A stretch of 64,000 nt of DNA. Origin: DLAJ01 sp964655525 (GTDB taxonomy: Bacteria > Bacillota > Clostridia > Lachnospirales > Lachnospiraceae). Below are positions 50,060 to 59,002 of this stretch, in pieces. Under the pieces are notes generated by a model. That model was given only the letters and a program-made list of their open reading frames with translations, made no database searches and had not been told where the DNA came from. Both the position numbers and the translations under genes were made by a program. The DNA lies in the NCBI GenBank assembly GCA_964655525.1, contig CAZZNE010000003.1:124001-188000 (forward strand). Reading direction: 5' to 3'. Position 1 is the first letter of the stretch. The number at the start of each line of letters is the position of its first letter.

Positions 50060-52273
50060 ATACCAGTCATCATCATTCCAGTCGTCGCTATACCAATCGT
50101 CGTCATCCGGAAAATAATAGCCGTCATAAAGCAGATCAACAAACAGGAAGCTGAGCGGACCGTTCATTGCGTTTTGTATGATTTCCTCTCCGAGAGTCTC
50201 GATGTCGCCCTCTGTCAATGTGAACAGATCATACTTTGTGCCGGACGGTTCCGAAACAGAGCCGGAGAGCTTGGAAACGCTGAAGGAAGCGGAAAGACCG
50301 ATCGTCAGTTCCCCTGCCACATCAAGAGTAAGATCGTCCATATTGACCGTAAAGCGCTCGCCGGGAACTACATCCGTGTAGGAGTAATCCATATTCATGG
50401 TAAGCAGGCTCGTATACATTGCGGAAACGGATAAATCCACATGTCCCTTTTGGGACTGGGTATCAAAGGTAGACGTATAGTTCGCGTTGGCAATGGAGAT
50501 GCCGGAGACATCAATGGACATTTTTGTATTCTGTGTCTCGGTTGAGCCGGTAGTAGTGGTGGTGCTTTCAAACGAAAAGCCATAAGCGTAGCCCTCGACA
50601 GTCAGTTTGATCTCGCCCGTGATATGATCTGCAGGATTGTCATTCAGACCGGTGAAATCGATCTGGCAGCTTAACTCTGCCTGAGCAAAATCGAGCGGGA
50701 AATCAAAGGAAAAACGTGCCATGCGCCCCTTATTATCGACATAAACGGTCATCACGAGATCTTCGCGAGGGAGGATCGGTGAAATTTCCGAATATTCTAC
50801 AGGCGTACCAAGGGAATCTGCATAATCGCAGAACCATCTTGCAAGGTTCTCCATAGATTCGCGTGTGATGACAATGTTATATCCCTGACAGGTCTGTGTC
50901 TTGCCGTTTACCTGCAGATCTCGTTTGTCACCTTCTTCATAGCGGATCGCGTCAAAGAACTCCTGAAGTTCACGCGGAATCTCTGTTTCTGTTTCCGGAG
51001 CGGTGGTCATTAGTTCAAAAAATTGGAAAGCGATCGAGGGATCGATCGTAGTATCTAATGCCTGAGCAAGCGGAGAATTGTTGAAATCCACACCGAAATT
51101 ACTTGTCTTAAATTCGATATAGCCCTCAAACAGACTCGGACAGGCAATCGCCATATAATCACCGTATGCGTACACTTCATAGTCGAGATATTTTGTGCCC
51201 TCGTACAGGATGTTGCCACTGACTGCAAAGCGCTCCGCGTCTTTGTCAAGCTCCATGCTCGTGGAAATGCCAAGACCTTCCAGCATGCTGATATCATCGG
51301 CAAGAGAACCGCTCACCTCGTCGATGGTCCAATTCGCACTCATCTGATAAGCGTTGCCTTGAGAGAGGGTGTCTAATTCCTGTGAATGAAGCCAGCCCGT
51401 CGTGGACGAAGTGTGCTCCGCAGCAAAAGTATTCGACATGGCGGACGTAATGACTTCCTCGGGATTTCGCGTTTTTTTGCCGGCAAATAAAAAGATGCAG
51501 ACGCCGATTGCGATCGCGGCAACAAGCGCCACACTGACGATCGGGATCCAGATTTTTTTCTTGGATTTTTTTGCGGGCATTGCATTCGGAATAGAAGCGG
51601 GGTTTACATAATATGGATTCTGATAACCCTGCGCACCGTTAAATTGTGCGTTTGCCTGATTTGCGCCTGTGTTGTAACCGGTATTGCCTGTTCCGGTCAT
51701 ATTCTGGAAGCCCTGCGTAAAGGACTGTGCGCCGCCGTACGGTGCATTCGGATTCTGTTGGTAGCCCTGCGCGTTGTTAAACTGCGCATTTGCCTGATTT
51801 GCGCCTGTGTTGTAACCAGCATTCATGCCCGCACCGTATGCCGCATTCGGATTCTGTTGGTAGCCCTGCGCGTTGTTAAACTGCGTGTTTGTCTGATTTG
51901 CGCCCATGTTGTAGCCGGCATTCATGCCCGCGCCGTATGCCGTATTCGGATTCTGCTGATAGCCCTGCGCATTATTAAACTGTGCGTTTGCCTGATTTGC
52001 GCCCGTGTTGTAACCGGCATTCATACCCGCACCGTATGCCGTGTTCGGATTTTGCTGGTAGCCCTGCGCATTGTTAAACTGTGCGTTTGCCTGATTTGCG
52101 CCCGTGTTGTAACCGGCATTCATACCCGCGCCGTATGCCGCATTCGGATTTTGTGAAAAGTCCTGCGTGCTTTGCGTTTGTGCGTTTGTATCCGGCGCAG
52201 GATCAGACGCAGGCTGTTGCAGATCTGCGTCCGCCGCCTGCACGGGTATGGTTCTTTCTTCTTCTGGATTCAT
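50057..52273 (-). CDS. Membrane protein with cytosolic Q/N-rich 33-residue repeats and outside domain
   Basis: 738 residues. Residues 41-171 are four near-identical 33-residue repeats (pattern NPN-x-AYGAGMNAGYNTG, then ANQANAQFNNAQGY), then a variant fifth to about 217. A basic KKSKKK stretch and one membrane helix (about 241-264) follow, so the repeats should be cytosolic. The outside region (265-738) is beta-rich with Ser/Thr-rich strands and fits no family I recognise; it could be a carrier or substrate-binding domain. An acidic tail YYFPDDDDWYSDDWNDDDWY ends it. The gene overlaps the ATPase gene (ATGA) and is followed by two permeases. Confidence 0.85.
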   Translation of the reverse strand: MNPEEERTIPVQAADADLQQPASDPAPDTNAQTQSTQDFSQNPNAAYGAGMNAGYNTGANQANAQFNNAQGYQQNPNTAYGAGMNAGYNTGANQANAQFNNAQGYQQNPNTAYGAGMNAGYNMGANQTNTQFNNAQGYQQNPNAAYGAGMNAGYNTGANQANAQFNNAQGYQQNPNAPYGGAQSFTQGFQNMTGTGNTGYNTGANQANAQFNGAQGYQNPYYVNPASIPNAMPAKKSKKKIWIPIVSVALVAAIAIGVCIFLFAGKKTRNPEEVITSAMSNTFAAEHTSSTTGWLHSQELDTLSQGNAYQMSANWTIDEVSGSLADDISMLEGLGISTSMELDKDAERFAVSGNILYEGTKYLDYEVYAYGDYMAIACPSLFEGYIEFKTSNFGVDFNNSPLAQALDTTIDPSIAFQFFELMTTAPETETEIPRELQEFFDAIRYEEGDKRDLQVNGKTQTCQGYNIVITRESMENLARWFCDYADSLGTPVEYSEISPILPREDLVMTVYVDNKGRMARFSFDFPLDFAQAELSCQIDFTGLNDNPADHITGEIKLTVEGYAYGFSFESTTTTTGSTETQNTKMSIDVSGISIANANYTSTFDTQSQKGHVDLSVSAMYTSLLTMNMDYSYTDVVPGERFTVNMDDLTLDVAGELTIGLSASFSVSKLSGSVSEPSGTKYDLFTLTEGDIETLGEEIIQNAMNGPLSFLFVDLLYDGYYFPDDDDWYSDDWNDDDWY
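51623..52153 (-). repeat. 99-bp coding repeats (Q/N-rich domain)
   Basis: Four near-identical 99-bp units (51761-52153) and a partial fifth and sixth to 51623, coding for the 33-residue repeats. Units share phrases such as TTGCGCCCGTGTTGTAACC and GCCCGCACCGTATGCC on the plus strand. Confidence 0.85.
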
Positions 52274-52971
52274 GATGTTCCCTCCGTTTGGTTTGTTGTT
52301 TGTTGAATCAGCGCGAGCAGTTGTTCGCCGCGCACGGTTGTATCGGTTTGATGAAGCTGCCCGTCATGCAGCAAATAGAGGCGGTTGCATAATACGAGTT
52401 CCGTTTCCTCATGAGTGGTAATGAGAACGGTGCCGCCGTTTTGGAGATATACGGACAAATAGGAGCGGATATCCGCCTTGCAGGGAAGGTCAAGCGCTGC
52501 GGACGGTTCATCCAAAATCAGGATTCTGGGGTGATTTTGGAGTGCCATGCCGATGCTGACACGTTTTTTCATTCCGCCGGATAGCTTAGCCGCGGGCATG
52601 TGCAGAAAATCGGGAATCCCAAGCAAATGGAGAAAGCCGTCTGAAAGCTCCCGATGAAACTGCTCATTGTCTCCGTGGTGCCATAGCTTCAAATTGTCCT
52701 TCACCGATAAATCCGGTATGAGCGGATTATCCTGAGGTACATAGCCCAGCATGCCGGATCGTCTGATGGCGGCGTTTAGCGGTTCTCCGTCATAAAGAAT
52801 CCTGCCGCACTTTGGCGTGCGGACACCTGCGATCAGGGACAGCAGCGTCGATTTCCCGCAGCCGTTCGCACCGAGAAATCCGATGCAGTCGCCTTGGCGG
52901 ATGTCAAGACTGACAGAGCGAAGAATCTTTTTTTTGTGATAAGAAAAAGAAATATCTTCTATGGAAATCAT
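52270..52971 (-). CDS. ABC transporter ATP-binding protein
   Basis: 233 residues. Walker A GANGCGKSTLLSL, signature LSGGMKKRVSIGMAL, Walker B ILILDEPSAALDLPCK and ITTHEETELV. The LSGGMKKR type belongs to ABC-2 (DrrA-like) ATPases. It heads the minus-strand operon: ATPase, repeat protein (ATGA overlap), two ABC-2 permeases. GAGGAG precedes ATG 52971. The transported substrate is unknown. Confidence 0.92.
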   Translation of the reverse strand: MISIEDISFSYHKKKILRSVSLDIRQGDCIGFLGANGCGKSTLLSLIAGVRTPKCGRILYDGEPLNAAIRRSGMLGYVPQDNPLIPDLSVKDNLKLWHHGDNEQFHRELSDGFLHLLGIPDFLHMPAAKLSGGMKKRVSIGMALQNHPRILILDEPSAALDLPCKADIRSYLSVYLQNGGTVLITTHEETELVLCNRLYLLHDGQLHQTDTTVRGEQLLALIQQTTNQTEGTS

Positions 52972-52993
52972 ACGCGGCTCCTCTCAACGAGTT

Positions 52994-53022
52994 ATTATAA
53001 CAAAGAAAAAAGAGGATGGCAA
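52994..53022 (-). promoter_or_regulatory. Promoter of the ABC / Q/N-repeat operon
   Basis: On the minus strand TTGCCA (53017-53022), a 17-bp spacer and TATAAT (52994-52999), 23 bases before the ATPase start, so the leader is very short. Confidence 0.75.
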
Positions 53023-53145
53023 CAACGAGCATTAGGGAAAAGAATGAAAAATTGCCGAAAAGCTCTATTCTTTTTCTTCCAAATACTGTAAAATAAAGAA
53101 AATAACCATGATTAGGAACGAATCATGCAACAGGAGGATGCAGCG

Positions 53146-55545
53146 ATGAGCGATATGAGAACCATTCCTTATGAATACCGGAATCTGCCCATTCCCGGCG
53201 GCGGTTATGTGACGGGTTTTGTGTTTCATAAGAAGAAGCCGGATATTTTATATTGCCGTACGGATATTGGGGGAACCTATCGCTATGATTATGATACAAA
53301 AACATGGAAAAGCCTGATCGATCATGTAAACATGCATGCGCTTGACGAGACATTCCCGGCAGCGCTTGCCTTAGATCCGAACAGACCGGAGCGGCTGCTG
53401 ATCGCAAGCGGGATAAACGAGGAGTGGACCACGAGCGGCGTGCTTTCCATATCCTACGACTATGGGGAGCATTTTGAGAAAAAGAGCATCCCGACAAGGG
53501 TGCACGGCAACTTAAACGGACGCGGAACCGGACTGCGCATGGTGATTTCCGAGCAGAACAGCAATACGATTTATTTTGCAAGCCAGCAGGGCGGGCTGCT
53601 CATCAGCCACGATCTTGGCACGAGCTGGAAACAGACGGACATCTGCGGCGAACAGTATCTGACCTTTGTATGGGTAAATCCTGCGGATACCTGCATCGTT
53701 GTCGGAACGGCGGGTGTGACGACACGCAGGGAGAACGGGATGAGGGGGCATTCCCTATACGTTTCCTATGACGGAGGAGAACATTTTGAGCCGCTTCCCG
53801 AGCCGGAAGAATATTTGCTGACGCAGTCAAAATTCCCGGGACTTGTGGCGCAGCGTTACGATTATGACGGAAAATATCTGTATGTGACATTTGCGAATAC
53901 GGGTGAATACTCCTATGTGGTGGAAAACGGCTATAGCTGTGATTCGGGCGATACGATCGGCGGAAGAGTGGTGCGCTATGATTTTTTACAGGACGGACGC
54001 ATTTCAACCTTTGAGGAGATTACGCCGAGCGCTGCCAATACGGTTTTGCTCTCCAAAAATAATCCGGGGTTGGAGGATGAGCGGATCTATCCGGAGACGG
54101 ACGGGAAAACGGATCGCAGACATCCGCAGTACCGCTTTGGCTTTTCCGGTATTTCAAGCTGTGCAGCAAAGCCGGGACTGTTGGTGCTCAGCACGATCTG
54201 CAGAGGGAACGGCGATAAGTTGTATCTTTCAAACGATTACGGTGAGAACTGGCAGGTTGTACTGTACGATTTAGACGTCGGTAATCTGCATTTCCACACA
54301 CCCTATATGAAAAAAGAATATAACGGCGGGCACTCTCTGATACACTGGATGAGCGATGTGAAGATCAACCCGTTTCAGCCGGATGAATTGTGGTTTAACT
54401 CCGGGACAGGCGTATTCAAAACGGAGAATCTGCAAAGTACGAATCGCAGTTTTTGTGATTGTTGTGAGGGACTTGAGGAGACGGTGCACTTAAATGTCTA
54501 CAGTCCGACGGGCGGAGACGTGCAGTGTATTGATATTGTCGGCGATCTGGGCGGTTTTGCGTTTGCGGACATCAATAAACCGTGTGAAAATTCCTTTGCG
54601 GACGAAGAAGGAAACCGCTATATTACCTGTATCAACGCGGATTTTTCAGATGAGCACCCCGAGTGCGTCATTGTCACGCCGCGCGGAAACTGGAAGGGAA
54701 AAACCAAGGGTGGTCTGATCTTCTCGGAAGATCAGTGCAAGAGTTTTACGAGACTGGAAATGCCATTCGGCATTTCGGAATATTTGGACGGACAGCTTAC
54801 ACAGATTGAACGGCCGAATGTGAATTCGGGCTGGGTTGCCATGAGTCCTGACTGCAGGAACATTGTCTGGTCGGTTGCCGAATGGATTGACCTTCCGATC
54901 AGAGGCGTGATTGCCAGCAATGACGGAGGGAAAAGCTTTTTTAAGGTGCAGGTAAATGATCTGGCGGGGAATGAGGTGACGGACGGGAAGCTGAAAGTGT
55001 TCTCTGACCGCGTGGACAGTACGCTGTTTTATGGATTCGGAGAGGCATCACAGCTCTATGTGAGCCGTGACGGCGGTGCAAGCTTCTTACAGTACGCGAC
55101 TCCCGCAGGATTTCCAGGTGTGGATTTCGGCATCATTGATACGAAGAATAAGACTGAGGTGCGCGGAGAAGCAGGAAAGGTTGGGATATTCTACCTCGCA
55201 TTGGGAGAATATGGACTTTGGAAATACTGCTATGATGCGGAAAATGACCGGATCGGTCTGCATAAGCTGTCGAAGGAAAAAGAAGCAGTCTATCGTATGG
55301 GACTCGGACTGCATCATAAGGGAAGTCATTATCCGACCGATGAGAAAGCGATCTATTTCTGTGGAGAGATTGACGGAGAATACGGATTTTACCGTTCTTT
55401 TGACGAAATGGAGAGTGTGGAACGCATTAATACGCCGGAGCAGATGTACGGAGAGATTAACAGTATAGACGGGGACTGCCGGACTTTCGGACGGTTTTTC
55501 ATTGCGACGGGCAGCCGCGGTCTACTCTATGGGGAACCAATGTGA
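53146..55545 (+). CDS. GH74-like / BNR-repeat protein without signal peptide
   Basis: 799 residues built from many Asp-box (BNR) repeats: LLISHDLGTSWKQ, YVSYDGGEHFE, YLSNDYGENWQ, FSEDQCKSFT, ASNDGGKSFF and YVSRDGGASFL. The plan of two seven-bladed propellers and the start YVTGFVFHKKKPDILYCRTDIGGTYRYD resemble GH74 xyloglucanases. There is no signal peptide, so it may act inside on imported oligosaccharides. ATG 53146 is chosen because AGGAGG lies 7 bases upstream; an ATG at 53125 precedes that site. No transporter is next to it. Confidence 0.82.
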   Translation: MSDMRTIPYEYRNLPIPGGGYVTGFVFHKKKPDILYCRTDIGGTYRYDYDTKTWKSLIDHVNMHALDETFPAALALDPNRPERLLIASGINEEWTTSGVLSISYDYGEHFEKKSIPTRVHGNLNGRGTGLRMVISEQNSNTIYFASQQGGLLISHDLGTSWKQTDICGEQYLTFVWVNPADTCIVVGTAGVTTRRENGMRGHSLYVSYDGGEHFEPLPEPEEYLLTQSKFPGLVAQRYDYDGKYLYVTFANTGEYSYVVENGYSCDSGDTIGGRVVRYDFLQDGRISTFEEITPSAANTVLLSKNNPGLEDERIYPETDGKTDRRHPQYRFGFSGISSCAAKPGLLVLSTICRGNGDKLYLSNDYGENWQVVLYDLDVGNLHFHTPYMKKEYNGGHSLIHWMSDVKINPFQPDELWFNSGTGVFKTENLQSTNRSFCDCCEGLEETVHLNVYSPTGGDVQCIDIVGDLGGFAFADINKPCENSFADEEGNRYITCINADFSDEHPECVIVTPRGNWKGKTKGGLIFSEDQCKSFTRLEMPFGISEYLDGQLTQIERPNVNSGWVAMSPDCRNIVWSVAEWIDLPIRGVIASNDGGKSFFKVQVNDLAGNEVTDGKLKVFSDRVDSTLFYGFGEASQLYVSRDGGASFLQYATPAGFPGVDFGIIDTKNKTEVRGEAGKVGIFYLALGEYGLWKYCYDAENDRIGLHKLSKEKEAVYRMGLGLHHKGSHYPTDEKAIYFCGEIDGEYGFYRSFDEMESVERINTPEQMYGEINSIDGDCRTFGRFFIATGSRGLLYGEPM

Positions 55546-55648
55546 AATCCTCTTCACACTGAAGAATGTCTCTGGCGAGCCATTCTTCATGTTACAGGAG
55601 CGCGAAGCGATTCTTCTTCATAGGCAGTTTCGCAGCACACAAACAGGT

Positions 55649-55676
55649 ATAACCAGCAAACCTTCTGCATATACAT
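55649..55676 (+). promoter_or_regulatory. Sigma-E-like promoter of spoIVA
   Basis: ATA (55649-55651), a 16-bp spacer and CATATACAT (55668-55676), close to the mother-cell sigma-E pattern (ATA, 16-18, CATACA-T). It sits 28 bases before the spoIVA ATG, with no sigma-A box seen. Confidence 0.65.
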
Positions 55677-55703
55677 GAACCAGTATTTGCAGGAGGTTTT
55701 TGT

Positions 55704-57209
55704 ATGGAGAATCGAACGGGTGCTTCCGGCACGAATACCTATGATATTTATGATGATATGAACCGCAGGACAAACGGGGAGCTTTATATCGGCGTTGTCG
55801 GTCCCGTGAGAACAGGAAAGTCCACGTTCATCAAGCATTTTATGGATGAATTGGTGCTGCCGATGATCACAGATGAAAACGAGCGTGTCCGCACAATGGA
55901 TGAGCTTCCGCAGAGCTCGGGAGGAAAAACGATCACGACAACGGAGCCGAAATTCATTCCCAAGCAGGCGGTCTCGGTCAACATGGGCGGCAGCATGGAA
56001 ATGAAGGTGCGCCTGATCGACTGTGTCGGCTACATGGTGGAGGGCGCTGTCGGACATATGGAGGAGGATGCGGAGCGGATGGTGCATACGCCGTGGTTTG
56101 ACTATGAGATTCCGTTTACGCAGGCGGCGGAGATCGGTACCGAAAAAGTCATTCGCGACCATTCGAATATTGGAATCGTGATCACAACGGACGGCAGTTT
56201 CGGAGAAATCCCACGCGAGAGCTATCGGGAAGCGGAAGAACGCACAATACGCGAATTGAAGCAGATCGGAAAGCCGTTCATCGTGATCGTCAATACGACG
56301 AAGCCCTATGGCGAGGAGGCAAAGCAGACCGCCGCTTCCTTAAGTGAAGCCTATGGGGTGCGTGCGCTTCCGATGAATGTGGAGCAGATGAAGAAAAGTG
56401 ATATTCATTCCCTGATGGAACAGATTCTCTTGGAGTTCCCGATCAAGGTGCTTCGCTTCTATATGCCGAAGTGGGTGGAGATGCTTTCCGACGATCATGA
56501 GATGAAAGCGGGTATCATTGAATATATCCGAAAGCTTGCGATGCCGATCGGCAATATGCGCCAGCTTCGCGAGACCATGGACGGAGAGAGAGAGGGCTGT
56601 GAATACATAAAGAAGCTGAAGAATGACGGAGTGGATCTCTCAAGAGGCTCGGCATCCTATGAGATTGGTGTGGATGACGCATACTATTATAAAATGCTCA
56701 GCGAGATCATGCAGGAATCCGTTTCGGGCGAATACGAGCTGCTTTCCAAGCTCAAAGAAATGGCGGCGCGCAAAAGAGAATACGATAAGTATGCCGAGGC
56801 GGTGCGCGCGGTGAAGCAGTGCGGATATGGTGTGGTGCTGCCGGAGAAAGAGGAGATCAGCTTAGATGCGCCTGAAGTCATAAGACACGGAAATAAATTC
56901 GGCGTCAAGATGAAAGCGATGAGTCCGTCGGTCCATTTGATCCGTGCGAATATCGAAACAGAGATCGCGCCGATCGTCGGCACGGAGGAGCAGGCGAAGG
57001 ATCTGATGCAGTTTATGAAAACAGAGGCGGATAACGAGGGCGGCATCTGGGATACGAATATATTCGGCAAGACTGTGGAACAGCTCGTGGAGGATGGGAT
57101 TCAATCCAAAATCTCCATGCTTGGCGAGGAAAGTCAGGTAAAGCTTCAGGATACCATGCAGCAGATCGTCAATGACAGTAACGGGAAAATGGTGTGCATC
57201 ATCATTTGA
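55704..57209 (+). CDS. spoIVA: Stage IV sporulation protein A
   Basis: 501 residues, near the usual 490. An ATPase related to TRAFAC GTPases that polymerises on the forespore and bases the spore coat. Walker A GPVRTGKSTF (about 33-42), the SSGGKTITTTEPKFIP switch, DCVGYMVEGAVGH (Walker B region), and INTTKPYGEEA-type base recognition. The C-terminal domain (QYGYGVVLPEKEEISL-like; VQLQDTMQQIVN end) fits the family. Shine-Dalgarno GCAGGAGG. A strong sign that the organism forms spores. Confidence 0.97.
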   Translation: MENRTGASGTNTYDIYDDMNRRTNGELYIGVVGPVRTGKSTFIKHFMDELVLPMITDENERVRTMDELPQSSGGKTITTTEPKFIPKQAVSVNMGGSMEMKVRLIDCVGYMVEGAVGHMEEDAERMVHTPWFDYEIPFTQAAEIGTEKVIRDHSNIGIVITTDGSFGEIPRESYREAEERTIRELKQIGKPFIVIVNTTKPYGEEAKQTAASLSEAYGVRALPMNVEQMKKSDIHSLMEQILLEFPIKVLRFYMPKWVEMLSDDHEMKAGIIEYIRKLAMPIGNMRQLRETMDGEREGCEYIKKLKNDGVDLSRGSASYEIGVDDAYYYKMLSEIMQESVSGEYELLSKLKEMAARKREYDKYAEAVRAVKQCGYGVVLPEKEEISLDAPEVIRHGNKFGVKMKAMSPSVHLIRANIETEIAPIVGTEEQAKDLMQFMKTEADNEGGIWDTNIFGKTVEQLVEDGIQSKISMLGEESQVKLQDTMQQIVNDSNGKMVCIII

Positions 57210-57389
57210 TATGGGATCATGGCATGCAGTATCATTTCAATTTATAAAATTTTAAGAAAATGTTCATTATTTTTTGAAAAATGATTGCACAAGTAAAATG
57301 AATGTGATAGGGTAGGAGAGTAGGATGACTGCCACATATTGTGGTGTGTCATATCATATTCCACCATACATAGGAAAGGGAGAGAACAA

Positions 57390-58787
57390 ATGGAAAAATT
57401 TTTCAAAGTGAAAGAGAACGGTTCTACGGTTCGGACCGAAGTGCTCGCGGGTTTGACGACCTTCATGGCAATGGCGTATATCCTGCTTGTCAATCCCGGC
57501 ATGTTCGCTGATCTCGGTACGGTGTCCTTTGACGCAATCTATATTGCGACGGCGATCTCTGCTGTCATCGGTACGGTTCTGATCGGTCTTTTGGCGAATC
57601 TGCCTCTTGCACAGGCATCCGGCATGGGCTTAAATGCGTTTTTCGTGTACACGGTATGCTTTGGCTTTGGCTTAACGTACGCCAATGCGCTGCTGCTCGT
57701 TCTTCTTGACGGTATCGTATTCATCGTTTTGACGATCACCGGTCTTAGAAAGAAGATTTTTGAGGCGATTCCGAAATGCGTGCGCGTCGCGATTCCGGCA
57801 GGTATCGGTCTGTTTATCGCCTTTATCGGACTGCAGAATGCGGGACTGGTTGTGAATGATCCGGCTACCTGTGTGAGCCTTGTGAGCTTTAATGTATTTA
57901 ACGGTACTGCGACATGGGCGACGGTTATGCCGCTTTTGATCACGATCTTTACGCTGATCGCGATCGCAGTCATGTCCATTAAAAAGATCAGAGGTTCCGT
58001 GCTCTGGGGTATTCTCGGCGGATCGGTAGTCTATTATTTACTTGGTTTTACGATTTCCGGTTTTTATGACGGATTCGGCGCAAACTTCAGCATGAATCCG
58101 GTCGGTGCGTTTGGCGATTTCTTTTCACAGGCGTTCTGCAAGGTTTTCACGGAGGGATTTGATTTCTCCGGTTATCTTGCGAGTCACAGCTCGTTAGAGT
58201 TGATCGTGCTGATCGCGACGACAGCGCTTGCGTTCTGCATGGTTGATATGTTTGATACGCTCGGCACGCTCTACGGTGCATGCGCAAGAGGCGGACTTCT
58301 TACCAAAGAGGGTGAGGTTCCGAACATGGATAAGGCAATGCTCGCGGATGCGGTTGCAACGACCTGCGGCGCTGTCTGCGGTACTTCGACGGTAACCACG
58401 TTTGTGGAGTCCTCCGCAGGTGTGGCAGAGGGCGGCAGAACCGGTCTTGCAGCGATCGCAACGGGCGCGCTCTTCTTTATTGCAATGTTCTTAAGCCCGA
58501 TCGCGAAGCTGATCCCGGGTGCTGCAACGGCAGCGGCGCTCATCTATGTCGGTATTCTGATGATAAACTGTGTCAGAGAGATTGACTGGACGGATATTGA
58601 GTCTGCGGTTCCGGCGTTTATGGCAGTTGCGATGATGCCGATGACCTACAATATCAGCTATGGTATTGCATTCGGACTGATCTCTTATGTCCTCATAAAA
58701 CTCTTTACCGGTAAGGTAAAGGATATCAAGGTGGGAACATGGGTGATCTCGATCCTGTTTACGGTGATGTTCTTTGTAACACATTAA
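57390..58787 (+). CDS. NCS2-type (AzgA/PbuG-like) purine permease
   Basis: A 465-residue membrane transporter with about 12-14 helices. Family marks: ETLAGLTTFMAMAYI-type start (here TEVLAGLTTFMAMAYILLVNPG), ASGMGLNAFFVYTVCFG, MVDMFDTLGTLYGA, and TTFVESSAGVAEGGRTGL. It imports guanine, hypoxanthine or adenine by proton symport. AAAGGGAGAGAACAA precedes ATG 57390. The leader (57210-57389) contains CCACATATTGTGG but no purine riboswitch core that I can see. The TAA stop runs into a degenerate post-stop repeat (58785-58812). Confidence 0.93.
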   Translation: MEKFFKVKENGSTVRTEVLAGLTTFMAMAYILLVNPGMFADLGTVSFDAIYIATAISAVIGTVLIGLLANLPLAQASGMGLNAFFVYTVCFGFGLTYANALLLVLLDGIVFIVLTITGLRKKIFEAIPKCVRVAIPAGIGLFIAFIGLQNAGLVVNDPATCVSLVSFNVFNGTATWATVMPLLITIFTLIAIAVMSIKKIRGSVLWGILGGSVVYYLLGFTISGFYDGFGANFSMNPVGAFGDFFSQAFCKVFTEGFDFSGYLASHSSLELIVLIATTALAFCMVDMFDTLGTLYGACARGGLLTKEGEVPNMDKAMLADAVATTCGAVCGTSTVTTFVESSAGVAEGGRTGLAAIATGALFFIAMFLSPIAKLIPGAATAAALIYVGILMINCVREIDWTDIESAVPAFMAVAMMPMTYNISYGIAFGLISYVLIKLFTGKVKDIKVGTWVISILFTVMFFVTH

Positions 58788-58815
58788 AAAGAGTGTTTTG
58801 CATTCTTTCAGATTT
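58785..58815 (+). repeat. Degenerate post-stop repeat (permease copy)
   Basis: TAA stop, AAAGAGTG/CATTCTTT stem with loop TTTTG, then CAGATTTCCAG. Only the first hairpin and a shortened tail are kept. Confidence 0.5.
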
Positions 58816-59002
58816 CCAGTTTTGAAGTTAAGTGAAAACGGGGCTGTTGCACTAAGTGATGATTAGTGCGGCAGCCTTGTTTTGTCCTGATAGAAATACT
58901 AGGTTATTTGTGAAATGTAGAATCGTGAGTATAATTGACAAATTGTGGAGGCGTTTTATAATTAAAACGAACAAGATGTGTAGCAGAGAGGAAGATAGAT
59001 TA

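Noticed and set aside
51644..52156. Open frame with repeats on the plus strand opposite the Q/N-repeat gene
   Set aside because: An antisense shadow of the 99-bp repeats; hydrophobic periodic sequence without ribosome site.
57243..57300. T-rich region as terminator of spoIVA
   Set aside because: A/T-rich but no stable stem could be found.
57210..57389. Purine riboswitch before the purine permease
   Set aside because: No TATAATCC-type P1 or conserved loop pair; only a short hairpin is visible.
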